A DNA stretch of 64,000 nt from Isoetes taiwanensis (lineage: Eukaryota; Streptophyta; Lycopodiopsida; Isoetales; Isoetaceae): NCBI GenBank assembly GCA_021234155.1, contig JAJEKV010000077.1:2029802-2093801 (forward strand). Reading direction: 5' to 3'. The notes under the pieces were generated by a model, which saw only the letters and a program-made list of their open reading frames with translations, had not been told where the DNA came from and did not search any database. Numbering within the stretch: position 1 is the stretch's first letter; each line of letters starts with the position of its first letter. The translations under genes were made by a program, and so were the position numbers. Shown here one piece after another: positions 44,215-56,700 of this stretch.

Positions 44215-44790
44215 AACCACAAGTGCAAAAAATAAACCCCAACAACTATGGGAAACCTGGAATGTAGAAGATAATACCAATTCAATAACGATACCACCCG
44301 AGCCAAGTGGAGTGCATCACACATAAGATACAAACACAAGTGCAAAAGATAAAGCCTAAAAACCACCATGGGGAAATCCCAAACATAGAAAGGAATGCCA
44401 CATATAACCACATGGGAACCACAAAAAAAAAAAAAAAAATAACATACAAAAGAGATACATGTCAGAAATTGAGGCCCCATCGCAACCTACCATGGAAATG
44501 GAATGCATCAATGTAAAAAGGACAAATGCAACCCTAAGATGGTGGCCACAAATCTATAGGCAATAAAAAAGATAATAAACCAAGAGATCAAAGCAGCCAG
44601 AGAATTATGAAAACAAGACAACATCCCAAGGAAACCACCACAAGACAAACCGAGATAAAAAGTGAGCAAGAACATAAACAAGAGAAAACAAAATGAGGAG
44701 AGCATAGACCCATTTAAATAGTATGGTGCATTGAATCCACGATAAAAACACAAGTGCAAAGAAGAAAAATCCTAAAAACAACGAGGCATA
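44215..44790 (+). repeat. Diverged repeats with ACAAGTGCAAA motif
   Basis: ACAAGTGCAAAAAATAAA (44218), ACAAGTGCAAAAGATAAA (44336) and ACAAGTGCAAAGAAGAAAAA (44750) each lead into a CC.AA..AC stretch. These are old internal duplications of the LARD-like element. Confidence 0.6.
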
Positions 44791-45799
44791 GGTGAGAAGT
44801 AAAACTTTTAACTAACAATACGCTAAAGTTTGAGAAGGTTCCAAATATTGCCCACAAAAACAACTCAACAAGGAAGATGACCTTACCTAAAATGAGAAGA
44901 CCGCTATCAAAATAGATCCCAATGGAATGCAACATAGGATAATAGCAAGGGAAACAACAATAGTGATCTAAAACATAAGGTGCCGGAGATGAGAATGACA
45001 ATAGATGTAGTAATATTAAGAAGGCTTAAGAAACCCATAGAAATATGTGAATGAGCATGCAAAACAACGATGGAAAAACGACCGCTGTAAGTATCCAAAG
45101 AGACGTAAAGTATAAGAGCAACAACCTAATATCACAATGAAAATAATGATTCAAAGATTAATATTAGGACCAAATTAGGCTAATATGGGCCAACACCATA
45201 TAAGAAATCAAGTAGACCATTTTCCGGATTAGCATGCCACAAATGACCAAACGCGATCAGTATAAGTCAAAAACAATTTATACTTGCAAAAAAGACATCG
45301 ATAGAGAAAACACACCACAAATCATAATTAAAACCGCATAACTCACAAGTAAAACATACCGGAGGAATACAACCATGTAGGTGTGATAAAGAAACAAAGG
45401 TGCTAAAAAGAAAATATAATAAACTATATTTTAAAAAGCTAAAAGAAATGGTGAACAAAGGCAAGATAGAGAGTTCCATAGAAAACGATGTGAAGGAAGC
45501 ATAAGGTGGAAGGTAAAATTGCGGAATTAGAAGAAGAGAACATGAAACATGGGCTCAAGATTCATCTAGGTAGGAGATTTGTGCTGAAAAAGTAACAAAA
45601 GTGATGTTGGTCTATGAAACAAACGAAAATCTAGGTTTGAAAAGTTTAAATCAAGATGTGGCCAACATGGAGTAACCACACGCCGGGGCCGCAACCACTA
45701 TACGCCCTTTACGTGCCCACCGATCCTAAGATGTGAATCGCCCGCTTGTACAGCCTGCGAATCGATCCGCGGTACACGCCCATCGACAAATTTTGCATC

Positions 45800-47500
45800 A
45801 TACATAAAGGGTGAATAGATCAGAAATCTCTATGGAAGAAACTCATGGCTGCTTATTTAAGCATGGAAAATTAGTGGCATGGATGACAAAATCTTCAAAG
45901 GCAAACCGTGACCGGCCACAAAGAAGAATGATGCCATGGTTGAAAACCTCCACTGAACCGGTGAAGAGGGGCTTGAGCAAGTGATGTAAGCCTAGAAAAA
46001 CGATGGAAGGACTTTGGCCGATAATGCACAATAACCGACCCAAGCTAGAATTCGATGAAGGAAAATGCCCAATTAGTGGATGGCTAAAAAGCTCATGCAA
46101 GTGTAGATCTAAAGGGCAAAACATGGAATTTGGGCCGCCCGGAGGAAAACGCAGAAAACCCGGTGGAGGGGAGGTTGATTACGATGAGAAATGGAGGGAA
46201 AACCCCACCGATACCCCAACGACCAAGAAAGCCTGAACTCCCCGCGACAACCAACTCAAACAGAGATGCCAAATATAAATTGATAGAGCGAAAAATATGC
46301 TAAACAAAGATCGGAATCGCAACCTCGTAGTGATCTCAAACGGGCCGCAATGTTGGGCAACCCCGATGTCCGACTCGCTGGAAAAATAATGCCACGACTT
46401 TGGTCAGACAAAAAGCTTTGAAGCGTAAAACATCCAAACACAAATCAATAACTTAAGTGCAAAGAAATTGGTAAAAAGAACACCGGCATTCAAAACCGCA
46501 TAGCAAAATAGAGGAGATGGCCCATCGATATGGTCGATGAAGAATAGGATTATTGAATTTGGCCATGCATGAACAATGGGAAAAGCGACTAAGATAACTC
46601 CATAAGTTCCATTGCCCATAAATAATATGGTAGTTGGGTCGCTGCCCGCGGGCTTTGGTTAATCTAGTGTTGCCACGCGGTCACACCATTCCATTGAGAA
46701 TGGTAATTTGAGTCGCTGATACTCGCGATTCCTGGGCTTCCATCCTAATAGCACGTGATCTCCGCTTTTCTTTGTTCAACGCTTGCCTGCTTTTCCTTGA
46801 TTGCCCAAGACCTAACAAAAAGCTTCCTCTATTTTCTTATTGATGCTTGGCAACAGCCGATGGCGAAGCTTGGCAACCCGATTCGAACAGGGCTTGGCCT
46901 GCCGGAAGCTCTTTTTTGCATAGGATATAAGCCTTGGCATACCAAACACAAGGCTTTACCCGGTGAGGAACAGGGGCTTAATAAGCCAAGTTTGCATTTG
47001 TTCATAAAGCAAAGGCTTAGCAAAATACGGAGTTTGTCCGCCGAATTTGAGCTCGCTTTTCAGACTTCAAGATTCAACGGCAAAGGGACTTGAACGAGTT
47101 GGAACAGAGCAAAAAGCTTCGTGGTTTTTCGTGAGCAAAACGAGCAAACAGGTTTTTAGAGCAAAACAGACTTGCTCCGCTTTTAAGAGCAAACATGTGG
47201 ACTTGCCCTACGCTTCTTTTTCGTGAGCAAAACAGAGCTTGCTTTTTAGAGCAAAATTTAGCAAATAATTACCCCAGCCATGAACTTCAGCCAACATAGA
47301 CCACAATGGAAAAATTTGTTCCCTAACCATTATAGGAGAAGTTTGTTTGTTCGTTATTCGCATGATTGTGACCCGTGCCCCCGTTCCGGGGACCCCACCG
47401 CCCATGCCGGAATGGCATCCTAAGTGCCTTGAAGCCATACATAAATGCATGCACAAATCACCTAAGACCAAATTGGAAAATAAGCACCACGTAACTCATA
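45800..47500. other. 3' part of LARD-like element, no coding signal
   Basis: Near 47110-47260 the words GAGCAAAACAGA/GAGCAAAACGAG and TTTTTAGAGCAAA recur several times as a degenerate short repeat. Near 46780-46990 GCTTGGC/GGCTT words recur. A B-box-like GTTCGAATC (minus strand, about 46881) lacks a proper A box. Open stretches (for example 46003-46236 and 46755-47093, plus) have no recognised domain. Confidence 0.35.
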
Positions 47501-47810
47501 CATAATCAAAAACCTCCCTCAACGATATTCCGCCATGAGCATGAAGCACAAACAACAAAAAGTAGCTGAATCAATAGAGAGTACAAACAAGCATCACAAA
47601 TCTCTATGCCACACCATGCTAAGTAAATGATCATGCATGGGAGAGAAATAAGAGCTTTACTTTGAGAGAAATAAGAGCTTTCATTTCTAAAGGATGATGG
47701 TGAGGGCTTAAAAAGGAGGAAAAAAATACAAGAGCTGACCACAAAGGGACGATGGTGATGTGGCAAAAATAAGGAAAAGATCGAGGATGAGGAGGATGCC
47801 GATGACTAAA

Positions 47811-47966
47811 GGAGGGAAGCAACGGCAAATGCATTTGAAGCAACGAGAATAGAAGAAGAGTCACCAGAGAAGACTTATAACCTAGGCTTTAAAGAGGAAA
47901 TAACCTTTATATAGCAGCTCGGCCCTTTCCTGAATGGCGACCGATGGCCTTCGGATCGATGCTATA
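47811..47966 (+). repeat. Right LTR segment with TATA box
   Basis: This is the partner of 40484-40621. CTTTATATA is at 47905-47913. Homology ends at GATGCTATA, after which unrelated sequence begins. Just upstream GAGAGAAATAAGAGCTTT is duplicated (about 47640-47690). Confidence 0.7.
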
Positions 47967-49184
47967 GTCTAGTTTATACTTATCCCTCAAGACATTCCGA
48001 TTTTTCATGAATTGCACCGCTATCCGTGACTTCCGGCAGTGGTTGGGCAGTTTTTGTTCACTCATACATTTCAATTATGTACCGCAATATGTTTGACTAT
48101 ATTGATGGTGCCACTATCTTCCTCTTCACAATCCAAGAGCCTTTTCTTCTCTATCAAATGAACTCTTTCTCGATTCACTTTTCTTCCATTGACTATATTC
48201 CAACAGTCACAGATTGATAATATATTGTGGATTGAAACAAACAAAATGATCGCGCTCATTGCCTTGCACCTCCTGACAATCCGTCTTTGTCTTTTCTACA
48301 ACAAAAATAAATACTCTTCTTCCTACTCTTTGAGCAGAATCGATGACATGGTGGTTGACTTCTCATTTGAATTTAATGCCTGGGGAAAACAAGTAACTCC
48401 CTTTGTTGATGTCAATGTCCCTACCCTGCCACTAGGACTATTTAGATGAATGAATATTTCTTGTATCGAATGAGCTCTTTAGGAATAAGGATAATCAGGT
48501 ATTTTTCCTGCAATTCAAAGATTATTATACACTAACATCAAGATTGACATTAAAGATGAAGAACGTTACCAGTTAGGATTTGAAAGTAGGATTTAAGCTT
48601 CATGATGAGATTGCTTTATATGCAGGGTCACTTTTGAGAACGAATGCGACATGCAATTCATCAACCAGAAATTGGTGGCAAGGCAGCCCAATTGAAGAAA
48701 CCTTATGTACATAATATATTGTCGTTGTAAAGTGCGCCAAAATAAACATCTTAAGTCTCTTAGGTACTAACTTTGAAATTGAACTTGAGGAGGAATTGAA
48801 AAAATCTTAATCTTTTCTTGCATTTCTCAGTTTTTTTTTTTTCCATTAAGTTTTTCAAGAAAATATGGGCAATTTTGAACACAAGTGAAAGTAGAAATGG
48901 ATTAACATCAGTTGCCAATCAATCTTGTTACTCAGATTACTTTGTTGAATGTATATATAGGTAATAGATAACACATGCCTTTTATACACAACAAGGTATT
49001 TGCTGTGAACCGAGTGCATTACATGAGTGCAAAAAATATGCAGGACAAAAATCTTCCCCTTTATCCACACCTATTAGTTATTCACCTTTTACAAGATCAT
49101 GCAAACAATAGAGAATGCTAGTTGTCATCTTAAAAAAGAAAAACAAGGTGCTGCGCACGGAGGGTTGCCCTCCATGGCCGGAGG

Positions 49185-49560
49185 TTGAGGTGGCTTAAAT
49201 CATACTTGAAAGTTATGTTTTTATAATCAATCAAAATTGCTATTTTAGAACATTGTCATTTTGTGAAGATGATGCTACCCATTTGTATCGCAGAACTCCT
49301 CCTTAGATGGTGAGCTCCTCTTGGACTAGGATCCAATCGACACATGGACATTGGGGTTTGAGTGTAACGTATTGGTGCAGTGGTGCTCGTGATGGAACAA
49401 GGATGGCAGAACATAAGGAGAAGTCTAATAGAGGGAGAGAATGGGAATACATGTTTTAGAAGTGACTTAAATCATCGCTCAAAGTCATGTTTTGACAATC
49501 GATTCAAGTTGCTACTTAGACAATAGAGTACTTGATACCATGAGTTTATTAATAGCATGG
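49185..49560 (+). repeat. Dispersed CTTAAATCAT family, copies 2 and 3
   Basis: GTGGCTTAAATCATACTTGA (49189) and GTGACTTAAATCATCGCTCA (49466) begin parallel copies. Both continue AAAGT.ATGTTTT..., AATC.ATCAA and TTGCTA. The second runs into TACTTGATAC, as does the copy at 28.6 kb. Confidence 0.65.
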
Positions 49561-51044
49561 AGTATTTGATACTTGATAACATAATAAGTGTATGAAGAAT
49601 TCAAATAGAGAAGTAAGAGGAGGAGGGGTGCAAAAGAAGTTAGGAACTTCGACATTTTAAAGTGAAGAAGGTTGCTAAGAATTTAATAGCATGAAACACA
49701 TGGAAATTGCAAGCCAAGGAAAGTCGCTTTAGAAATGCGAAGGCATGTCTTTTGTTGCTCAATAGTTATGGGTCGTGGTTGTGAGTTTGGGTCTTGACTA
49801 ATGCAATGATTTGGAGTCCGTGATGGAGCCTCTAACATGCATTTACCCCCCTCGACTCAAGCACGCTTTGGCCTTGGGATTGAGGATCTATCTTCATTGT
49901 AGCTAACGCGCCTCCAATGGATAACCAAGAAATTTGTCAAGCAATGCTCCTACCATCGCGGGACATGTAGCGCCTTAGATGCAAAGGTCGATATCGTAGA
50001 ACATTGTTAACTCATCTATCATGTCGCCGTTCCCGCACATGAAATAAGGTGAGAAGCAAGGACAATTTTGGCTTAATTTTTAGTGGCAAAAGATATACCT
50101 TGGTATTTTCTAGAATGTGTGTAGCTAAGTCTTTGTTTTGTGAGTGTCGCTACTACATCATTGTCTAGGAACTATAATTCATCCCGAAACCCAGCTTGAC
50201 AGCATCACAATCTTGAATGCCATTGAAGCAAACTAATAAACTACCTCAACAGCCAAACAAGTGAAAGTATCCGCCATATCCAAATCAAATAATTAATAAC
50301 CAAAACAATAATAATGAAGAAGAAATGAAATGCGGCCTAATGCAGAAATTAATCACCTAGCAAATCGTGCGAAGAATTGGCTCACCCTTTATAGCTTCGC
50401 CACATATTTAAAAGAGGCAAAAAATCTGACGCATAAACAAATAGAGCGAATGCATTGGTAAGTTTGACTTTCAAAAACCATTTTTCATTTCATGTCATCT
50501 TATGTGGCCATTCTACTATCTAGGATAATAAATCTCTTTTAACACCGTCCTGCCTTTCAAACTTTTGATATAGGTAATCGGCGATATTTTGTATAATGTG
50601 GTATAACAAAATGTCATTGAAGAATATGTATTTCAAGCTGCAAAGATATACGCACATTCAAGTAAGGACTATCTTTTCTTGTAGTTTGGAACTTGTCTAG
50701 CCTATCTGCACGTCTTTGGTTTGATATGAGGAATGTTCTTTGTTTCAATCTTCTATCCGATGTATAACTTTTTATTTTTGGTTGTCTAGGTTTTATTTGA
50801 TTGTTGCCATGCGCCACTACCAATGGACTTTGAGTTTGACGAAGGGCAGCAGCTTGCTAGGTTCTGCATAGGTGAAGTCTAGAACTTATGAATGTTTGCT
50901 AAGATACAACAAAGCAATGCTTGATTCGCATGAAGTCCTGAAAATCTAACCTGGTTTTGAAGTTGACTACTTTTGCTCCTTTCAATTCCAATTTACTCTT
51001 CCTATATTTTCAAAAAAATGTGAGATTAACCAAACCTTAAACCA

Positions 51045-51310
51045 TTGAAAATGCATGCTTTGCAACTAAAAACATGTTAATGTAAGCCCCCTTTAATCAT
51101 TTAAAGCGAGGCCATCCATGCTTGTATCTTAAGCTGAAAAAATGCATGCTAATGTAAGCCTCAGAATTTAAAGTGAGGATCACCCATGCACGGTAGACAA
51201 CTTAAGCAAAATTCAAACATTGATGAAATTTCCAAGTTTGTGTACATTGTAAGTGACAATATTTTAACATTTGTGTACATTGTAAGTGGCAATATTTTAA
51301 CATTATGAAA
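51045..51310 (+). repeat. Two adjacent small tandem duplications
   Basis: A diverged copy pair (about 51050-51125 and 51137-51200) shares AAATGCATGCT, TAATGTAAGCC and TTTAAAG.GAGG. A near-perfect 36-bp pair follows (about 51238-51305) with TTTGTGTACATTGTAAGTG and CAATATTTTAACAT. Confidence 0.8.
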
Positions 51311-53385
51311 AAGCCGCCATCAGATTTTCAATTCACGACCATGGGTCCTAGAAGTTCTTACATAGCATGTAAAAGGATTGAGGTTCATCATCCACTATGT
51401 GAAACCATTCAATTTTCATGTATTATGAAAGTTGTAACAAATTTGTCCATAATAACACAAGTAAATTAAATTCACGGGGAAATTTTTGAATTACAATGTC
51501 GACTTTGGCAAACCTAATCGTATTGTCATTGAAGGAACATAAAAGAACGGCTTCCCTAAGCATCGGGTTGTCCCACATAAAAGCTAGAACGCCTTGCCAT
51601 ACTCGAAGTTTCAGTGGATCCAAAAAGGCAGAAGATACAAAACATTTGGTAAATTTTTTTCTTGAAAATGTCATGGCCTCTCGCCTTTTAACATTGACAA
51701 CAATGCACCACGACTACTTAAACTATTGAAAGTAGCCACGCCAACCTCCATGCCGTAATAGTTCCATCCTTTAACAATATATACGCATCTAGTCTTAATA
51801 CAAAGTGCCAAGTGAATAGTTTGGCAGAATCGCAATCGTGAAAGCATGCCATGAAACCCGCAATTAGGTCTTAAAACAAAAGAAAGCCTTGCATTACATC
51901 CAGCAAATAATGAGTCCCCATGCAAACTTGTCCCTTAGGTCCATCACATCTTGTCGTAAGTGTAAGCTTTCGTCATATTCCATGCCCTCGTATATTAGAA
52001 AACATCGTAACAACTTTCAAGAACATAACAACTATCTACGAAGGAAAGGTTTAACTCCATTTTCAATTCATTTCAGAGGCTAACAAACAGCCAACCCGAC
52101 TCTATCATTAAGGCAACATCTCCATCCATATTAACTGATGTACACCGACATAACCTGATGGGCTAATAATTAATTCACCATCATTGCAAAAGGGTAGCGG
52201 TAAAAACATAAATTCCTAGCCATTAGCTCTTATCGCATTGTAAATGCATTGAATGGCGCTTCTGTTAATCAAGAAATCTCAAAGAATTTAGCCAATCAAT
52301 GACACTGCCACAGATCATAATTATACAAAAAGCTCTAAAAATTGCAAGCCACAATCCAAGCTCTTGTTTGAAGAGCAAATCAAACATAATAATAATGAAT
52401 TTTCAGGAACTGACTCAATCCACGTAAGAATTGTTCAAATTCTTACATACCATGTGCGCATAATTACAATTTTATTTTATATAAACTCAGAAGGAGAAAA
52501 AACAGGTTGCCTTTAGTATTAACAATCAAGAAGTCCATGAGGCATGCACGGAATACTAGATGCTCATAAGCGATGACCGTCGTGGCATAGCCCTTGCCAA
52601 ACTTTTAAATAGAAATTCTCGTCAAGAACCTCTTCAACTTGTTCCGCTTTCATAATCAATCAACGGCGGATTGGTCCAAAGAAATACAAGTAATTTCCAC
52701 CACAAGATGCGTGTAGGTAACTCATCAAGCAAAGCCTATGATAATCGGTGAGAGCCGATAATCTAGCTGTGGGTGCAACCGGGTGAGGCAGCTTGCTCGT
52801 TGTAAAGGGGATTAATGCCCCCTGTTTGCCCTATGGCAAAAAATGCTCGCTTGGCTTATTTGTCGTAACAGGGCCTCGCAAGGGGAATTAACCCCCCTCG
52901 AACCAGTAACATGTAAGAGGTCACTTCCACAAATCTTGGCGGATACACTAACATTCAAAACACAATCAAACCTCAAGAAACATTAACATACACCCTCGAC
53001 TTCTAATTTACCTTATGCCTTACCAAGTATGCCAAGATCTACTTAATTCTTGCTCTGTTTAATATATCTACTCTAAACAATTCATTGTTATAATAACTGG
53101 TCGCATTCAGCGTGATTGTTGCAATAAAAAGTTTAAAGCCTCAATCACCGAGAATCTACAACTCTCCACACCAGATTATAAGCAGCTCAGTTCGCTTCCC
53201 TATTATTCCTTGTTCATTACACAAATGGTGGTTCTGTAAGACTACCCAAGACATCTATGGACTATAGTTATCATTCTAAATCGCTAGGGGTTCATAAAAT
53301 CTTTTCTTTCTACTTTCGTACTTATTCTGGGACAAAGGACATCTCTACATTCATCCTTTGATTCAATCATAAGACTAAGCTTTTG

Positions 53386-53720
53386 AGGTTCTGGTTCTGA
53401 ACTCGCAAGACACCTCTCACAGGAGGACCCCGGGATCTAACAGAGAATCCTGTGGACTATGTCAATGGACGCAAGAAGAGAACAAGAAGAAGAAAATGTA
53501 ATTAAAAGAGAACAATGAGGAAAATGGATAAGCTCTTGATATCAATGATGAACATACATGAGCTCTCGAATTGGAGTAGCACTCTAAAGAGAATAAAGAC
53601 TCAAACTACCCAAACTCATGTGCTAGCTCTACTCATATATATAGTACAATGGCCTTGGCCCAATATAGACACTCGACCGATCTCGGCCACCGAAGGGGAG
53701 GTGCCCCGCCGCAGTGAATG
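53386..53720 (-). repeat. 3' LTR of the Tat-like element
   Basis: It aligns with 63686-64000: TTTGAGGT..TGG, TTCTGAACT, GGATCTAACAGAGAATCC, GGACTATGTCA, GCAAGAAGAGAACAAGAAGA, CATGTGCTAGCTCTACTC and ATATATATAGTACAATGGCC. The CTATATATATG box on the minus strand (about 53632-53643) is a good TATA. The right boundary is uncertain because the other LTR leaves the window. Confidence 0.85.
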
Positions 53721-56700
53721 CTAAATGTGCCTCTGAAAGTTCCCAAATTACCTTACGCCGACGCCAAGTGATTCGGCCACACTTGTCCGAAGGCCATTGA
53801 TCTGGGACGCAGGCTTTGATCAAGGTGGTTCTGGCCGCTTGGTCTTCTGGCCGGGCTTTTGTCGACCGACCCACCGGGTTAGATCCTTGCCTTGACTTGG
53901 TCCTCACTGCGGAATGCATGAATAGTCCCGGTACTGTGATGACTAACACTTCACCAAAATGAGACACTCACCAAGAAAAGGAGGAAGTGCTTCCGAGGGC
54001 GGGAAGCCGCTACCGGTGCGATCCTCACGCGAATGAGGCTCAGCCATTATGGTAATGAGCAATGAGGTCCCGCGTTTGAAGAGCATCGTGGTGCTGTTTC
54101 CGCGCGTGATGGGCCTCAATGAGGAAGTGAGAGCCGCACTATGCCTTCCGTGGCAAAGATGGGCGTCCAAGGAACAACCGGGCACCTGGGCGAGAAGGTA
54201 AGAAGTCCGAGAATCGGCGTACCATGCCGCACCCATTGCAAAGGAAAGATTGACGCCGCCGATGAAGAGCCAGCAGGATGCATTTGAGAGCACGTAAAAC
54301 CAGCTGACGGGTGGACTGGTCCGTGAGGCGATTTCAGAAGAAGGTGGTCAAGACCATGCAAGGCAATCGCAGCCTTTGCCAACCACCATTACCTATATAA
54401 CCAATTTTCAAAGAGTGTCCAAAGTGGCATTATCCTCCCAATTGGAGCCGCCCGACAAATCGTGATCCCACCGGAGATCCGCCAGATCTCGGGAGTATGG
54501 AGCTCTACCAGCCAGGCTATCCAGACCTTTAAAAAGGGGAGACGCCAAATAAGAGAGGAACCGGTGGGCGCAGGGACTCCTAAGGAAGCATATGGAGGAG
54601 GGAAGCATGCCCGTGCGGCTGCGCAGCCATGTCCCTAAATGCTTGGACAGATTCCCATCCGCAGCACGGCCACAATGGTCCCATTCCTCAAGTAGAGAGT
54701 AATTGATGACAGAGGATTGACCCAACCCGTGGGGATGGTCTTGCTTTCCGCGAAGGCCAATGAGTTGATTGTAGCCTCCTGCGTCGATATAACCGGGCAA
54801 ACTCAAGATCATCGTGGTGCTTCATTTGTTTGTTTAATTGCCTTAACGCTTCAACTCCGCCACAAGAGGTAAAGTGCCGAGTCAGCTCGCATGTACTCGC
54901 TCAAAAAGTCCGAGATCGAAAGCAGATCCTTGAAATATTTGTTGGTTGTTGATAACAACTTCGCTAAGCATTGAGTTGCCTCGAAAACACGCATGGGCCT
55001 CATCCCGAATTTACTGCGGAGATCCGCCAGTAGAAGTCATGAAAAACACAAAGCCATAGGCCGAACAACACCTGAAAAGTGACCAATTTCGATCTTCAAG
55101 TGAGCCGATCAAAGACTAAGAGTGCACAAAATAAACCCTTTGTTCTATAGAAAGATCCGCCGATTCGCGAAAGCCCCAAACTGATGCGTCTCTGCTGATG
55201 AACACAAGCATTGGCACAAGTAATTACCTTCAAAAGGAAAAAAGGTGTCAGCTGGCCACCACATACCAAGATAGCTGGAAGAGTAGAGAAGTCCACGTGA
55301 GTTGGTAGCAATGTCAATATAGCCCTCCCTGCTTGTTTTAGGCTTCTTCACAGATTGAACTGCTTGCCGGAGTCGTTCAAGGTCACGATCCGATTCTCCT
55401 TTCTAACAAAGACTTATGATCGACACGGACCCGCTTACCAAGAAGCGCGGGTATGAAGAGGATTGCCCAGAGTATCGGAGGCTTAAGCGGTAATCTCAGC
55501 GCCATCCATGACCTGCTTCGAGCCCAAAAGTCAGTCCGAGGGGACTTAACCGATTGGTCGGGCCAAGGGAAAGCCGAAAGCCTAAGGGAGATGAGTCGAA
55601 AGGCCACGCCGCGAGGTTTTGAACTTGAGGCCGAATTGTCACAAAGCTCGAAAGTACAAGGTGTCTAGCTTAGCAATGTCTTTCTCCTGTCACCCAGAGG
55701 GTATCTTTGGACTTGTTTTTGTTCCAATAAGTCCACGGTTTGGAAACAGCCTGATTCAAGTAAGTAGCTGGTCTGATCCCCGAAAGCACTTTTGAGATCT
55801 ACACGCTTGTATAGAGCCGCCAGGTTTTTTCTTGAAGTTGGGCCTCCAAAGTTTGAACATGGGCAAAGTGGGCAAAATTTTGAAGGTCTTTTGAACAAAG
55901 ATTTTAAGCCTCCTTCCAGGACAACACCATTCATGAGAGCCTCCCAGGATGCTTGTAGTCGCATGGCAGCCGCTTGAACATCTTGCCGGAATTTGTACGA
56001 GCCGCCGAGGATGTGGAGGGTGCGGTGGCCCCGCGTCGCTTTGTCCGAGATTGTTGAGAGGCATGATCGAATGAAGGCGGGTCAGAGGAGGAAGAGGATA
56101 CGCACATGCGTGGTCCGTGTTGAACATGATCAGGGTCTCATGCGGAAGGTACCGTTGGGTTTGACGCCGAATGCAAGTAGAGCTACCGAGTGGGAGGTAA
56201 GGGCGGAAGGGCTCACAAGAACAGAAGATAATGACGCAATGAGGGCCCTAAGATGCCACCCACTCGGAATTTCTGCAGACAGAGGAGGGGTAGCCCTAAC
56301 GCGGCCTACTTGAAGAAGGCTAGAGAATAAAAGCCGAGGCCAACCGGACATGCGACATTGCGAATGGCGTGATGACCATATTATAGAATCCACTTATTAA
56401 TATGGGTGTTCTTGATGGAATACCTAAAGCAATTTTCGCCACGTAAAACTTCACAAAAGTGTCGTGACTTTGCACACAGGTGAGGCGCATGCCGTTGGGG
56501 CTTCTGGATAAGCAGGAGCACCGAATCAATGACGCCCATGTCCCGTAGCGCCCAAGAGACGTAAGGTTTTTGCAAAGGAATACCCGGTCACCGTAAATCA
56601 AATGCCGAAAGGCAAATGGTGGTGCCATCGACCGCCCGAAAACTTCCCGCCGCCGGATCTATATATGAGCGATGAACTGCCAATTGTTCCTCGAGAAGGC

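Larger units (their letters stand above)
40069..47966 (+). mobile_element. Non-coding LTR-type retrotransposon (LARD-like)
   Basis: The segment 40484-40621 recurs in the same orientation at 47811-47966, with a CTTTATATA box in both (40563-40571 and 47905-47913). It is therefore read as the recognisable part of paired LTRs about 7.3 kb apart. Between them I find no gag, protease, RT or integrase, only non-coding, adenine-rich DNA with internal duplications. This fits a large retrotransposon derivative that depends on another element's proteins. A duplicated block (40069-40104 plus 40385-40452, versus 40622-40754) abuts the left LTR segment and shares CTGGGAAAGGACTCGCAAGA and CGGAATGGTTAGAGAAAA. 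Exact termini and target duplications were not found. Confidence 0.6.
47967..53385. other. AT-rich DNA without supported genes
   Basis: Short open stretches (48026-48217, 48189-48449, 51423-51674 minus, 51671-51925 minus) show no recognisable domain. Small repeats are the only structure: the CTTAAATCAT family (49.2 and 49.5 kb), duplications at 51.05-51.31 kb and paired GGGGATTAAT/GGGGAATTAA palindromes at 52.8-52.9 kb. Confidence 0.4.

Noticed and set aside
41226-45480. Long hydrophobic open stretches on the minus strand as membrane proteins
   Set aside because: The plus strand is A-rich, so the opposite strand is T-rich and yields Phe/Leu/Ile/Ser-rich translations by composition alone. No motif or splice pattern supports a gene.
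46820-46960. tRNA gene suggested by GTTCGAATC on the minus strand
   Set aside because: The T-arm stem has mismatches and no D-arm or acceptor stem at the right distance could be folded; only a B-box-like match remains.
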